DNA from: Thermosyntropha lipolytica DSM 11003
GTDB taxonomy: Bacteria; Bacillota; Syntrophomonadia; Syntrophomonadales; Syntrophomonadaceae
Direction: 5' to 3'
DNA length: 64,000 bases
Assembly: GCF_900129805.1 (NCBI RefSeq)
Contig: NZ_FQWY01000008.1
Coordinates: 1 to 64,000 of the forward strand
How positions within the stretch are numbered: position 1 is the stretch's first letter; the number at the start of each line of letters is the position of its first letter. The notes below the pieces were generated by a model. The model was not told the DNA's origin and did not search any database. It saw only the letters and a program-made list of their open reading frames with translations. Made by a program: the position numbers and the translations under genes. Of the stretch, positions 8,783 through 17,887 are shown piece by piece.

Positions 8783-9015
8783 GCGCCACCTTCCCCTATA
8801 TCAAATGGGACCAGCTCCCATCCCCCATCTTCCCGGTTCAGCAGTTTCTTTATGCGGGCTTCTGCTTTTTCCAGTTCCTGCTGACAATAAAAAGATAGCT
8901 TAATGCCTTCTTCAAAAACCATAAGCGATTCCTGCAGGCTCAAATCGCCATTTTCCAATTTCCTTACTATTTCTTCCAGGCGTTGTAAGGCTTCTTCAAA
9001 ACTTATATTTTCCAT
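8779..9015 (-). CDS. xseB: Exodeoxyribonuclease VII small subunit
   Basis: XseB binds several copies per large subunit of exonuclease VII, which degrades single-stranded DNA. The 78 residues form a helical hairpin with the family pattern SFEEALQRLEEIVRKLENG followed by LSLQESLMVFEEGI. It overlaps xseA by 13 nt and ispA by 4 nt. Confidence 0.96.
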   Translation of the reverse strand: MENISFEEALQRLEEIVRKLENGDLSLQESLMVFEEGIKLSFYCQQELEKAEARIKKLLNREDGGWELVPFDIGEGGA

Positions 9016-10220
9016 AATTCTTCTCTCTCCCTGCCTTTTACCTCCAGGATGATGTTTCCATCCCGCAATTTAGCCATAACTCTTTCCCCCTCTTCTACCT
9101 TTGCCACACTATTTACCACCTGTCCATCTTTGAGAATAACCGCATAACCCCGCTGTAAAACCTTAAGGGGGCTCAGATTTTCCAGAGCAGATACAGCTAA
9201 AGCCAGCTGGTAAGACTTTCTTTTTCGTATATCCATCATGCTGCGGATTAAATCTTTACTAAGCCTGTCTAAATATTCTCCTTTCTTCTGCAGTATATAC
9301 TCCGGTTCCTGCCAGATCTTTCTCATCATAATTTTATCCAAAACTTCACTGTAATAGGAAATCTTTTTTGCCAGCAGATTGACCAGACGCTGGCGATAAT
9401 TAATCATTTCTTCACTTAAACGGCTCAAATCCGGTACGGCTATCTGCGCTGCCTGGGTAGGAGTAGCTGCCCGCACATCAGCAGCCAGATCAGCCAGACA
9501 AAAATCTACTTCGTGTCCCACCGCAGAAATAACAGGGATTTTCGATTCATATATAGCTTTCACTACCTCTTCGGTATTGAAAGCCATTAAATCTTCCACT
9601 GATCCCCCACCCCTTCCGATAATTATGACATCAACCTCTCCATATTCATTAAGCCTTCTTATCCCTGCTGCCAGTTCATAAGGAGCCTCCGCTCCCTGTA
9701 CCGCACTGTGTACCAGCACCACCTCTACTCCAGGATGCAGGCTTTTTAAAATACGCCACATATCGCGAAGGGCTGCACCATCCTGGGAAGTAACTATACC
9801 TATCCTTTGGGCAAAACGGGATAGAGGCTTTTTATTTTCCGGAGCAAAATACCCCTTCTTTTCCAGTTTGTCCCTCAATTCGCTTAAATAGCGAAAAAGC
9901 TCCCCTAAACCATAAAGCTTCATTTCTTCCACATAAAGCTGATATTTGCCCTGAGGAGCAAATACAGCTACACTTCCCCGTGCCAGAACCTCCTGCCCAT
10001 CAGCTGGAGAAAAATTAAGGCTCTTACAGCGGCTTTTAAACATAACACAGTTTAAGATTCCTCTTTCATCCTTTAAGGTAAAATACATATGCCCGGAAGG
10101 CCGGTGCAGCTTACAGCCGGATATTTCTCCTTTCACCCAGATATCGCACAAAACACCGTCTATTTTTATAAGCTCATCTATGTAGTCATTTACCTGGCTT
10201 ACAGTAACAAAATCAGGCAT
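9003..10220 (-). CDS. xseA: Exodeoxyribonuclease VII large subunit
   Basis: XseA is the catalytic subunit of exonuclease VII. The N-terminal OB-fold (about residues 1-110, including WVKGEISGCKLHRPSGHMYF) binds single-stranded DNA. The catalytic core has TSQDGAALRD, IIIGRGGGSVEDLMAFN and AVGHEVDFCLADLAADVRAATP, and the C-terminal third is helical. The length of 405 residues is typical. xseB overlaps its 3' end. Confidence 0.97.
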   Translation of the reverse strand: MPDFVTVSQVNDYIDELIKIDGVLCDIWVKGEISGCKLHRPSGHMYFTLKDERGILNCVMFKSRCKSLNFSPADGQEVLARGSVAVFAPQGKYQLYVEEMKLYGLGELFRYLSELRDKLEKKGYFAPENKKPLSRFAQRIGIVTSQDGAALRDMWRILKSLHPGVEVVLVHSAVQGAEAPYELAAGIRRLNEYGEVDVIIIGRGGGSVEDLMAFNTEEVVKAIYESKIPVISAVGHEVDFCLADLAADVRAATPTQAAQIAVPDLSRLSEEMINYRQRLVNLLAKKISYYSEVLDKIMMRKIWQEPEYILQKKGEYLDRLSKDLIRSMMDIRKRKSYQLALAVSALENLSPLKVLQRGYAVILKDGQVVNSVAKVEEGERVMAKLRDGNIILEVKGREREELWKI

Positions 10221-10234
10221 CTTGCTTTTCCCCT

Positions 10235-11113
10235 TTAGTCTTCTTCATTATCCCTCAGCTGCCACTTTAAAGCTTCCAGAGTATTTTTCATAAGATAGGC
10301 AACGGTTAAAATTCCTACCCCTCCCGGCACCGGGGTTATATAATCCGCTTTTTTTACTGCCTCCTCAAACTGGACATCTCCTAAAATCTTATCTTCAACC
10401 GCGGTTATACCTGCATCTATAACAATAGCTCCATCTTTAATCCATTCTCCTTTAACCAGCCCGGGATGTCCGGCAGCTACTATCAATATCTCCGCCCTCT
10501 GTACATGCTCTTTTAAAAAGCCTCGTTCATAAGTAGTCAGCTGACAAACCGTAACCGTAGCTTCTTCCTGCATAAGCAGGAGAGCAACCGGCTTGCCTAC
10601 TATATCGCTGTTTCCTATAATGGTAACTTCTCTTCCCTTTAAATCTACTCCGGTAGACTTTATCAAGGCTACTATAGATTGGGCCGTGCAGGGAATCAAT
10701 CCTGGCATACCTAAAAAAAGCTGGCCCAAATTCATAGGAGTAACCCCTTCTACATCCTTCTTCTGCTCTATACTCCACTGGACAATCTTGGTATTTATGT
10801 GTTTGGGCAGGGGCAGGTGCAGGATCAATCCATTTATATAAGGGTCTTTATTTATATCTCTTATCATATTTAAAAGCCTTTCCTGGCTGGTAGCAGCTGA
10901 AAGTTGAATCGTTTCATAATTTATCCCTACTTCTTCTGCCGTTTTTCTTTGCGAGGAAAGATAAACCCTGGAAGCCGGATTGTCTCCTACCTCCAAAGTC
11001 ATAAGCAGAGGGGATTTGCCATATTTTTCTTTTATCTCCTGTACACCCTTCGCCACTTCTTCTAAAATTTTATCCCCTACCATCCTGCCATACAAAATAT
11101 TTCCCTTTCCCAT
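10235..11113 (-). CDS. FolD-like protein with altered catalytic residues
   Basis: The fold of bifunctional methylene-tetrahydrofolate dehydrogenase/cyclohydrolase is clear: N-terminal catalytic domain, Rossmann segment GNSDIVGKPVALLL and the C-terminal TPVPGGVG signature. The length of 292 residues fits. However, the three residues known as catalytic in the family are all changed: the YxxxK lysine is Gln (VYLSSQRK), the Gln of VQLPL is His (ILHLPLP), and the Asp of DVDG is Glu (KDVEG). The usual GRS is GNS and GVGP is GVGI. It is therefore probably a divergent paralogue with lost or changed activity, not a normal FolD. It lies between the TsaD paralogue and xseA, where folD is common in Firmicutes. 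Confidence 0.85.
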   Translation of the reverse strand: MGKGNILYGRMVGDKILEEVAKGVQEIKEKYGKSPLLMTLEVGDNPASRVYLSSQRKTAEEVGINYETIQLSAATSQERLLNMIRDINKDPYINGLILHLPLPKHINTKIVQWSIEQKKDVEGVTPMNLGQLFLGMPGLIPCTAQSIVALIKSTGVDLKGREVTIIGNSDIVGKPVALLLMQEEATVTVCQLTTYERGFLKEHVQRAEILIVAAGHPGLVKGEWIKDGAIVIDAGITAVEDKILGDVQFEEAVKKADYITPVPGGVGILTVAYLMKNTLEALKWQLRDNEED

Positions 11114-11140
11114 TCTCCTTCACCCCGTATATAAACTAGC

Positions 11141-12100
11141 CTATTTTTTATGCCAGGCCCTTGCCAGCAAAGCCACCCCTACAGCATTATCAGTGCTCAG
11201 ATGGGGATAGGCAAAATACAGTTTAAATCCAACCCCTTTAGGCATAAGCCTCTTTATGAGCCGCTCTTTTATAAAGATATTGGCCATCACTCCTCCTACC
11301 AGGAGCACATCTTTTACCCCTCTTTCCTCGCCAATCATCAATAAAGCTTTCTCCAGGGTATTGGCAATAACCCGCAAAAGGGCAAAAGCTACATCTTCCC
11401 GGGAATATCCTTTTTTAAGAAGCTTTAAAGCCATCGTCTCTGCTCCAGAAAAAGAAAAACCCTGCCGGCTTACAAAAGAAGGTATAGTCAAGGCGGTTTC
11501 ATTTTTGCCAGCGGCCAGCAAAAGTTTTTCCATTTCCTTACCAGCCGGAAAAGGAAGCCCCATAGCCACCCCTACCCGGTCTATCAACTGGCCGGCATGG
11601 ATATCCAGACCTTTTAAACATTCTTCTATGGCAAAAAAAGATGTCTTTCCCCTTTTTACATAGAGGATCTCCGAAGTCCCGCCGGAAAAATGAACCGCCA
11701 GAAACTCTTCTTTTTCCAGCAATACAGGGTTATTCCAGATACCAGCCATGATATGCCCTTCCTGGTGGCTTACCGGGTAAAGGGGAATATTACCCGCCAG
11801 GCTTAAAATACGCCCCCCGGTTTCTCCCGCCTTAAAAACCGGCATATAGCTTTCTTCTGCCGGCCGGGGCCTATCGCTTACAGCTATGGCCTCCAGATGA
11901 GAACTTATACCTTTAATCCTGGCAAATAAAAGGGGCAGGTTTTTTATATGCTGAAAAACAGCTTCTGACTGCCTGAGCCCCCTTCCTCCCTGGGGTACAT
12001 TAAGCAGCATCCGCTCATCGTTTAATATATTCCCTTCCTCATCTACTACGGCCAGAGAAGTAGTATAAGCACTGGTATCTATACCTAAATAAAGCTTCAT
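11141..12100 (-). CDS. TsaD/Kae1-like paralogue (peptidase M22 family)
   Basis: The 319-residue protein has the ASKHA-type ATPase fold of TsaD. The start MKLYLGIDTSAYTTSLAVV carries the phosphate-binding loop, SHQEGHIMAG gives the HxxxH metal-binding pair, and STDNAVGVALLA matches the C-terminal aspartate motif. True bacterial TsaD (about 340 residues) makes threonylcarbamoyladenosine in tRNA with TsaB and TsaE. Here the insert RMLLNVPQGGRGLRQSEAVF and the place between nusB and folD mark the second, TsaD-like group seen in clostridia. Its substrate is unknown. The older label O-sialoglycoprotein endopeptidase is not supported. It overlaps nusB by 4 nt. Confidence 0.85.
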   Translation of the reverse strand: MKLYLGIDTSAYTTSLAVVDEEGNILNDERMLLNVPQGGRGLRQSEAVFQHIKNLPLLFARIKGISSHLEAIAVSDRPRPAEESYMPVFKAGETGGRILSLAGNIPLYPVSHQEGHIMAGIWNNPVLLEKEEFLAVHFSGGTSEILYVKRGKTSFFAIEECLKGLDIHAGQLIDRVGVAMGLPFPAGKEMEKLLLAAGKNETALTIPSFVSRQGFSFSGAETMALKLLKKGYSREDVAFALLRVIANTLEKALLMIGEERGVKDVLLVGGVMANIFIKERLIKRLMPKGVGFKLYFAYPHLSTDNAVGVALLARAWHKK

Positions 12101-12498
12101 TTTATCTCCCCTGCAATCTTATCCAGTATAGCATTGACAAAAGCAGAAGACTTCTCATCACCATATACTTTAGCCAGCTCAATTGCCTCATCGATAGCGA
12201 TAACCGGCAAATCCTCTTTTAAATAAAGCATTTCCGCTGCTGCTATGCGCATTATATTGCGGTCCACACTCGACATGCGGCTTATATCCCAGGCCCTGGA
12301 GTATTGAGCTATTTTCTGGTCGATCTTTTCCCTATGCTCAAGGCATGACTGCACCAGCCGCCAGGCAAAGTCCCGGTCCTTTTCCGGCAAATCCTTTTCC
12401 TCAAGCAAATAGGCAAAAGCCTCTCCGGGATCTATTCCCGACTGTTCCACCTGAAAAACTACTTTAAAAGCGGTCTCCCTTGCTCTGCGTCTGCTCAA
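12097..12498 (-). CDS. nusB: Transcription antitermination factor NusB
   Basis: NusB with NusE binds boxA RNA and supports antitermination of rRNA operons. The 133 residues are all-helical with the family pattern SRRRARETAFKVVFQ at the N-terminus, then SVDRNIMRIAAAEMLY and PVIAIDEAIELAKVYG and the C-terminal SSAFVNAILDKI. The neighbourhood asp23-amaP-DUF2273-nusB is standard in Firmicutes. Confidence 0.96.
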   Translation of the reverse strand: MSRRRARETAFKVVFQVEQSGIDPGEAFAYLLEEKDLPEKDRDFAWRLVQSCLEHREKIDQKIAQYSRAWDISRMSSVDRNIMRIAAAEMLYLKEDLPVIAIDEAIELAKVYGDEKSSAFVNAILDKIAGEIK

Positions 12499-12528
12499 AA
12501 CTCTCTCCCTTTCTCTTATATTCCCTAT

Positions 12529-12750
12529 CTATTCTCGTTGGCGAAAAACTTCTTTCAGCCATTCATCCCAATCCTGTTTTTCATCTATCTTTTTACCAAT
12601 AAAATACCCTAAACCTATGCAAATCATGATAAAAAGCGCCTTCAATAATCCGTAACTTACTATCAGGATAGCGGCTACAAGTCCTATTAAAATCCCTAAT
12701 ACCTTTCCCCGGTGTTCCTGCAGTATTAAAAGTAAAAATTTTTCCCACAT
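12529..12750 (-). CDS. DUF2273 small membrane protein
   Basis: This 73-residue protein has two adjacent hydrophobic segments (about residues 17-33 and 36-51) and a charged C-terminus (KKIDEKQDWDEWLKEVFRQRE). It matches the DUF2273 family, which occurs between Asp23/AmaP genes and nusB. The function is unknown; its constant company suggests a role with the Asp23 envelope-stress layer. Confidence 0.85.
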   Translation of the reverse strand: MWEKFLLLILQEHRGKVLGILIGLVAAILIVSYGLLKALFIMICIGLGYFIGKKIDEKQDWDEWLKEVFRQRE

Positions 12751-12787
12751 AAGCTATGCCCCCTCAACATGCTAAGTCATGCCCTTC

Positions 12788-13330
12788 TCAGGCATTAAGC
12801 TGTTTATTGCCGGCAGTTCCCAAATCATCAACCAGAATCCTGACTTCAGCCACCTTCAACCCGCCTAATTCCTCCAAATATCTCTTTACTGTATCTTTGA
12901 CTTTTTCCGTTATCTCTGGGACACTGCATTCCGGATTTATCATCATATGCAAATAGACAAGCAATCCTTTATTACTGTTCCGCACTGCTGGCTTTATCTC
13001 TTTTACCCCTTCTACCTGTCTTACCGCTTTCATGATTATAACCTTTACCGCTTCTATAGTTATGAGAACTTGCCCGTTAAGGCTCTGGTCTATAACCACC
13101 GTTTTAGGCTTCTTTTCCGGAATTAGGGCTCTTAACATAATATAAACAAAAACAACTATTAAGACTAAAGCACAAACGCCAGACAGAATCCTATTTTCCG
13201 GGGTAGAAAAAAGAAGATTTGCATAATGCATCGGCTCCGGTCTGCCAGCAGCACCGGCCAGAACAGCACCGGCCAAACCTAAAAATATCAGGTTATATAA
13301 AAACAGTAAAAAACGCCACCCTAAGGACAT
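12788..13330 (-). CDS. amaP: Alkaline shock membrane anchor protein AmaP
   Basis: AmaP anchors Asp23 at the cell membrane in staphylococci. The 180-residue protein has two membrane segments (about residues 5-27 and 51-69) followed by a soluble domain of the Asp23 type (VLITIEAVKVIIMKAVRQVEGV and VSVPEITEKVKDTVKRYLEEL-like end). It lies downstream of asp23, with a hairpin between them, and upstream of the DUF2273 gene. The order fits the conserved Gls24/Asp23 envelope-stress module. Confidence 0.88.
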   Translation of the reverse strand: MSLGWRFLLFLYNLIFLGLAGAVLAGAAGRPEPMHYANLLFSTPENRILSGVCALVLIVVFVYIMLRALIPEKKPKTVVIDQSLNGQVLITIEAVKVIIMKAVRQVEGVKEIKPAVRNSNKGLLVYLHMMINPECSVPEITEKVKDTVKRYLEELGGLKVAEVRILVDDLGTAGNKQLNA

Positions 13331-13366
13331 TTTTTCCCCCTCTTTCTAAGCATAATAATAACAAAT

Positions 13367-13390
13367 AACCCCCTGGCCACACAGGGGGTT
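13367..13390 (-). terminator. Hairpin between asp23 and amaP
   Basis: AACCCCCTG and CAGGGGGTT form a perfect 9-bp stem with a 6-nt loop, followed on the minus strand by ATTTGTTATTATTA. The T run is broken, so it is likely a partial terminator or an mRNA-stabilising 3' end that lowers amaP and downstream expression relative to asp23. Confidence 0.65.
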
Positions 13391-13409
13391 ATAAAAGTTC
13401 CCTTTCCGA

Positions 13410-13820
13410 TTATTTTTCCACATCAGCAGCCAGTTCACTGTTATTATCTGGGTTAGCTGACTTTTTCATCGAAACTCCTGCTACATAAACATTTACCTGG
13501 GTTACAGTTAACCCGGTCATAGTTTCTACCGCCATCTTTACTTCTTTTTGCACATTGCCTGCTACCTGCGGAATAGGATAACCAAACTCTACTACGACAA
13601 AAATATCGATTTTGGTTTCTTCCCCGCTAACTTCCACTTTTATACCTTTGCCATAGTTCTTTCTTCCTAGCTTCTCTACCAGTTCTGTTCCCCAGGTGCC
13701 GCTCATGGCAGCTACCCCTTCTACTTCTGAGGCTGCCAAACCAGCAATAGTAGAAACAACTTCATCTGCTATGCGTATTACTCCCAATTCATTGGCGATT
13801 TCCGGTTTCTGGTTTTCCAC
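13410..13820 (-). CDS. asp23: Asp23/Gls24 family envelope stress protein
   Basis: Asp23 proteins are abundant membrane-associated proteins linked to alkaline and envelope stress. The 136 residues include GVIRIADEVVSTIAGLAASEVEGV at the N-terminal side, a segment with the pattern KGIKVEVSGEETKIDIFVVVEFG, and VAGNVQKEVKMAVETMTGL, all typical of the family. It starts with GTG at 13820 behind GGGAGGTGG. A consensus-like promoter lies upstream and a hairpin behind. Confidence 0.94.
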   Translation of the reverse strand: MENQKPEIANELGVIRIADEVVSTIAGLAASEVEGVAAMSGTWGTELVEKLGRKNYGKGIKVEVSGEETKIDIFVVVEFGYPIPQVAGNVQKEVKMAVETMTGLTVTQVNVYVAGVSMKKSANPDNNSELAADVEK

Positions 13821-13852
13821 GCCTTTCCACCTCCCAATGTCCTATATGGTGT

Positions 13853-13882
13853 ATTATAGCAAAGTTTTCCTTTTAGTTGCAA
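13853..13882 (-). promoter_or_regulatory. Sigma-A-like promoter of the asp23 operon
   Basis: On the minus strand TTGCAA (13882-13877) and TATAAT (13858-13853) are separated by 18 nt. The predicted start lies about 25 nt upstream of the asp23 start codon, between accC and asp23. It should drive asp23, amaP and, by read-through, nusB and later genes. Confidence 0.65.
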
Positions 13883-13895
13883 ACAGTTATTTCGG

Positions 13896-15242
13896 TTATT
13901 TTTCCTGCATACGCCTTTGGATAAAATTAGTATAAACTTCTCCCCGCCGATAGAAAGCATTATCCAGAACCTTGAGATGGAAAGGTATAGTAGTCTTTAC
14001 TCCTTCAACCGTAAATTCCTGCAAAGCTCTCTTCATGCGCGCAATTGCCTCCATTCGGTCTTTGCCCCACACAATAAGTTTGGCTACCATGGAATCGTAA
14101 TAAGGGGGAATAACATATCCCGGATATACTGACGAATCTACCCTTACCCCTATGCCTCCCGGAACAATATATCTGCTAACCGCACCCGGAGAAGGACAAA
14201 AATCATTAGCAGGATCTTCAGCATTGATGCGGCACTCGATAGCCCAGCCGTTTATTTTTATATCCTCCTGCCGGTAAGTTAAAGCTTCTCCAGCTGCAAT
14301 CTTTATCTGTTCCTTGACCAGGTCTATTCCCGTAACCATCTCGGTAACCGGATGTTCTACCTGGATACGGGTATTCATTTCAATAAAGTAAAAATTCTTG
14401 TGTTTATCTACTAAAAATTCTATCGTACCTGCACTGAAGTAACCTACTTCGCGCGCCGCTTTAACGGCTGTCATTCCCATCTTATACCGCAACTCTTCAT
14501 CAACAAAAACCGAAGGAGCCTCTTCCAAAAGCTTTTGATTCCGCCTCTGCAGAGAACAGTCTCTTTCTCCCAGATGTATTATATGGCCATGTTCATCTCC
14601 CAGAATCTGAATTTCTATATGTCTGGGCTCTTCAATATATTTTTCTATATACACTTCATCATTGCCAAAAGCAGCTCCCGCTTCCATCCTGGCTGTCTGC
14701 AAAGCTTCCCGCAAATCCTCCGGAGAATGGGCAAGCCGCATCCCTCTTCCTCCTCCTCCGGCTGAAGCCTTAATCATCACCGGATAACCTATCTTATCAG
14801 CTATCCTAACTGCTTCTTCATAATTTTTTACGGCTCCATCACTGCCGGGAACCAGAGGAACACCAGCTTTTTTTACTATTTCTTTAGCTCTAATCTTATC
14901 ACCCATAATCTCAATAGCTTCTGCTTTAGGCCCGATAAATTTTATATCATTGCTGGCGCAAAGTTCAGCAAAATATGCATTTTCCGCCAGAAACCCATAT
15001 CCAGGGTGAATCGCCTCTGCTCCGGTAGTCTGAGCGGCGGCGATTATATTAGGTATATTAAGATAGCTCTGCTTGGCAGGGGGCGGACCTATGCATACTG
15101 CTTCATCAGCCAGCTTAACATGGAGGCTTTCCCGGTCCGCAGTTGAATATACAGCTACCGTTTTTATCCCCAGTTCTTTGCAGGCTCTTATAACCCGCAG
15201 GGCAATTTCACCACGATTAGCTACTAAAACCTTGGAAAACAA
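13896..15242 (-). CDS. accC: Biotin carboxylase subunit
   Basis: The enzyme carboxylates the biotin of a carrier protein using ATP and bicarbonate. The sequence has the N-terminal [16 protein letters not shown], the ATP-grasp glycine loop [13 protein letters not shown], and [14 protein letters not shown] near the catalytic residues; 448 residues is the usual AccC length. It directly follows a gene that fuses a PycB-type carboxyltransferase with an AccB-type carrier, so the likely holoenzyme is a two-subunit pyruvate carboxylase. It could also serve acetyl-CoA carboxylase if accA and accD are elsewhere. Confidence 0.95.
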   Translation of the reverse strand: MFSKVLVANRGEIALRVIRACKELGIKTVAVYSTADRESLHVKLADEAVCIGPPPAKQSYLNIPNIIAAAQTTGAEAIHPGYGFLAENAYFAELCASNDIKFIGPKAEAIEIMGDKIRAKEIVKKAGVPLVPGSDGAVKNYEEAVRIADKIGYPVMIKASAGGGGRGMRLAHSPEDLREALQTARMEAGAAFGNDEVYIEKYIEEPRHIEIQILGDEHGHIIHLGERDCSLQRRNQKLLEEAPSVFVDEELRYKMGMTAVKAAREVGYFSAGTIEFLVDKHKNFYFIEMNTRIQVEHPVTEMVTGIDLVKEQIKIAAGEALTYRQEDIKINGWAIECRINAEDPANDFCPSPGAVSRYIVPGGIGVRVDSSVYPGYVIPPYYDSMVAKLIVWGKDRMEAIARMKRALQEFTVEGVKTTIPFHLKVLDNAFYRRGEVYTNFIQRRMQEK

Positions 15243-15255
15243 CGCCTAACACCCC

Positions 15256-17160
15256 TTAATCCTGTTTAATCAGGAACAGTGGCTGTCCATATTCTACCGG
15301 TTCTGCATTATTCACCAGTATATCAACTATAACCCCGGCCACTTCTGCTTTTATCTCATTCATAAGCTTCATAGCTTCCACAATACACAAGGTCTGGCCT
15401 ACTTCGACCCGATCTCCTATTTGCACATAAGGAGGAGAATCAGGCGAGGGAGCAGCATAGAAAGTTCCCACCATAGGTGAAACAACTTCTACCACATTTT
15501 CTTCTTTCCCTTTTTCCTGGGTCTCCTTAACTTCAGGCTCTTTTAAAGCCGGTTTTAACGGTTCCGCAGGCAAAGCTTCTTTGGCACCCTGTACAAACTT
15601 GCGCAGAGTTAAACGATAATCATCCTTCTGCAATTCCAGTTCCGCAATGCCCGTTTGATCTAAAAGAAGCATTATTTCCCTTATTTCATCAATACTCATC
15701 TCATCATCACCCCTGTTAACTGTTGCCTTTTTCGGCCTTTTAACTGCCGGCCTGGTTTCTTTTCTTTCCGCTTTTATTTCCTCACCTACTTCATCCTGTG
15801 ACCTTATCTGGGGAACATCTTCTGCCGTCCTGTTTTGGCGATATGCGAAAAATTTTAAAGCTACCTGCGGGAACAAGGCATAAGTAAGTATATCTTCTTC
15901 GCTTTCCGCCAGATGAGCCACTTCCTGTTTGGCTTTTTCCCAGCCCGGATCTAAGAGATCAGCCGGCCTTACGCTTATTACCGGTTCATCACCTATTATC
16001 TTGCGTCTTACCTCTTCTTTTACCGGTACCGGAGGCTTACCATAGAAACCACGCACATAATCCTTAACTTCACCCGGACATAATTTATACCTTTCACCTG
16101 TTAAAACATTAAGAACCGCCTGTATGCCTATTATCTGGCTGGTCGGAGTAACCAGGGGAGGATAACCCATATCTTCTCTAACCCTGGGTATTTCCGCCAA
16201 AACCTCGTCAATCCTGTCAGCTGCCCTCTGCTCTTCTAACTGGGAATAAAGATTAGAAATCATACCTCCCGGAACCTGATGTTCAAATACCTTCATATCG
16301 GATATACGGGTTACCCCGCGTTCAAATCCTTTATGTTTGCGGATCTTTTCAAAATGGGTAGCTACCTCAAAAAGCTGATGCAGGTCAAGCCCCGTATCCC
16401 ATTCCGTATCCTGCAGTGCCCGCACAATAGTTTCTACCGGTGGCTGGGAGGAACCGAAAGCCAGGGGAACACTGGCGGTATCAACAATATCTACTCCTGC
16501 CTCTACGGCTTTAAGGATGGCAGCCACCGCCAGACCTCCTATATAATGCGTATGCAGCTGCACAGGGAGCCCTACCTTTGCTTTCAATTCTTTTACCAGC
16601 TCATAAGCCGCATAAGGAGCTAAAAGGCCTGCCATATCTTTTATACAGATAGAATCAGCTCCCATCTGCTTAAGGGCTAAAGCAGTTTCTACAAAATGTT
16701 CCATGGTATGCACCGGACTTATAGTATATACAACACAGGCCTGCGCATGTTTTCCTGTCTTCTTGACAGCTTTCATCGCTGTTTCCAGATTGCGCACATC
16801 ATTCAAGGCATCAAATACCCGGAAAATATCTATACCATTTTCTGCTGCTTTCTCCACAAATTTATAAACTATATCATCAGGATAATGGGTATATCCTACC
16901 AAAGATTGCCCTCTTAAAAGCATCTGCAGTTTAGTCTTTTTTACTTTTTTACGGATTATACGCAGTCTTTCCCAGGGATCTTCATTTAAATAGCGAATAC
17001 ATACATCAAAAGTAGCCCCACCCCATACTTCCAGCGAATGATAGCCTATCTCATCCAGGTATTCCAGAACCGGCAGCATATCATCCGTAGTCATACGGGT
17101 AGCCCACAGGCTTTGATGCCCATCACGCAGAGTAGTGTCAGTTATCTTAATCCTGCTCAT
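15256..17160 (-). CDS. PycB/OadA carboxyltransferase fused to AccB-type biotin carrier
   Basis: Residues 1 to about 460 are a pyruvate/oxaloacetate carboxyltransferase: [16 protein letters not shown], the metal ligands in LHTHYIGG, and the lysine in [12 protein letters not shown]. Residues 488-634 look like a complete AccB: the N-terminal helix [17 protein letters not shown], a linker rich in Pro, Lys and Glu, and the biotinyl domain with EAMKLMNEI. Normal PycB proteins carry only the short biotinyl domain. Met488 (ATG at 15699) has AGGGG 10 nt upstream, so a free AccB could be made from the same gene. With accC downstream this gives a two-subunit pyruvate carboxylase, and possibly a carrier for fatty-acid synthesis. 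Confidence 0.9.
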   Translation of the reverse strand: MSRIKITDTTLRDGHQSLWATRMTTDDMLPVLEYLDEIGYHSLEVWGGATFDVCIRYLNEDPWERLRIIRKKVKKTKLQMLLRGQSLVGYTHYPDDIVYKFVEKAAENGIDIFRVFDALNDVRNLETAMKAVKKTGKHAQACVVYTISPVHTMEHFVETALALKQMGADSICIKDMAGLLAPYAAYELVKELKAKVGLPVQLHTHYIGGLAVAAILKAVEAGVDIVDTASVPLAFGSSQPPVETIVRALQDTEWDTGLDLHQLFEVATHFEKIRKHKGFERGVTRISDMKVFEHQVPGGMISNLYSQLEEQRAADRIDEVLAEIPRVREDMGYPPLVTPTSQIIGIQAVLNVLTGERYKLCPGEVKDYVRGFYGKPPVPVKEEVRRKIIGDEPVISVRPADLLDPGWEKAKQEVAHLAESEEDILTYALFPQVALKFFAYRQNRTAEDVPQIRSQDEVGEEIKAERKETRPAVKRPKKATVNRGDDEMSIDEIREIMLLLDQTGIAELELQKDDYRLTLRKFVQGAKEALPAEPLKPALKEPEVKETQEKGKEENVVEVVSPMVGTFYAAPSPDSPPYVQIGDRVEVGQTLCIVEAMKLMNEIKAEVAGVIVDILVNNAEPVEYGQPLFLIKQD

Positions 17161-17209
17161 ATCGCACCCCCTGAAGGTAAAAAAAAATAAAAATAATATA
17201 TAAACTAAA

Positions 17210-17239
17210 ATTATACTTGCACATTTCCTGCATATACAA
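17210..17239 (-). promoter_or_regulatory. Promoter of the pycB-accC operon
   Basis: On the minus strand TTGTAT (17239-17234) and a perfect TATAAT (17215-17210) are 18 nt apart, about 50 nt ahead of the pycB start. The leader between is AT-rich with long A/T runs. Confidence 0.55.
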
Positions 17240-17244
17240 ATAGA

Positions 17245-17262
17245 CTCAGGCTACTGCCTGAG
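17245..17262 (-). terminator. Hairpin after the spoIIIA operon
   Basis: CTCAGGC and GCCTGAG form a 7-bp stem with a TACT loop, about 70 nt past the spoIIIAH stop. The sequence behind the stem (TCTATTTGTAT) is only partly T-rich, so termination strength is uncertain. Confidence 0.5.
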
Positions 17263-17332
17263 ACACTAATTTATCTTGATATATTATAAAAATAATAGGT
17301 GGTTTTTGCAATCATGGGGATTTATGTATACA

Positions 17333-17887
17333 TTAATTTTCTTCCCCGGCCTTTAATATTATGGATATTTTATTATTTTCTCCTAGTATGCCCTTTACCA
17401 GCTTCCTTATTTCACTTTCCTCTCCTTCGCTAAGGCCATCCCCCTTTATTACTATGCTAACTCCTTCTGGCTGCAAGAAAACTACGCAATCAGCAAAACC
17501 TTTAGACCTTATCAGATTTTCTATTTTAAGCTCTTGCTCCATTTCTCTCGTTATCTGGACTATACGCAGAGAAGCGGCATCCTTTGCTTTTTTCTCGGTT
17601 TTTTCACTATTTATTATCTTCTCCAGCATTTCTATCTCCCGGCTGCGCATATTTTCCCGCATAAGCCTGTACGCAGCAAAAAAATCTTCCTTCTTTGCTT
17701 TCTTAGATGCCCTTGCTGCATCAGAAACTAAAGTCTGCCCCGCTACCTCGATATTTTTCTCAACTACTTCCACCTTATTATCCAGTTTATCCTGATGCCA
17801 GGCATACAGTTTGCCTGTACCGGAAATTAAAATTATTATGACCAGAAAACCCCAGATTAATTTCTTAATATCTATCACCTTAATCAT
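17333..17887 (-). CDS. spoIIIAH: Stage III sporulation protein AH
   Basis: SpoIIIAH in the mother-cell membrane meets forespore SpoIIQ and forms part of the feeding-tube channel. The 184-residue protein has one N-terminal membrane segment (about residues 10-26) and a C-terminal YscJ/FliF-like ring domain with KGFADCVVFLQPEGVSIVIKG. A helical charged stretch with RSREIEMLEKIINSEKTEKKAK lies between. It overlaps spoIIIAG by 4 nt and ends the operon. Confidence 0.92.
   Translation of the reverse strand: MIKVIDIKKLIWGFLVIIILISGTGKLYAWHQDKLDNKVEVVEKNIEVAGQTLVSDAARASKKAKKEDFFAAYRLMRENMRSREIEMLEKIINSEKTEKKAKDAASLRIVQITREMEQELKIENLIRSKGFADCVVFLQPEGVSIVIKGDGLSEGEESEIRKLVKGILGENNKISIILKAGEEN

Noticed and set aside
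15256-15699. Separate accB gene
   Set aside because: The frame is open and continuous with the upstream carboxyltransferase, so it is listed as one fusion gene with a possible internal start.
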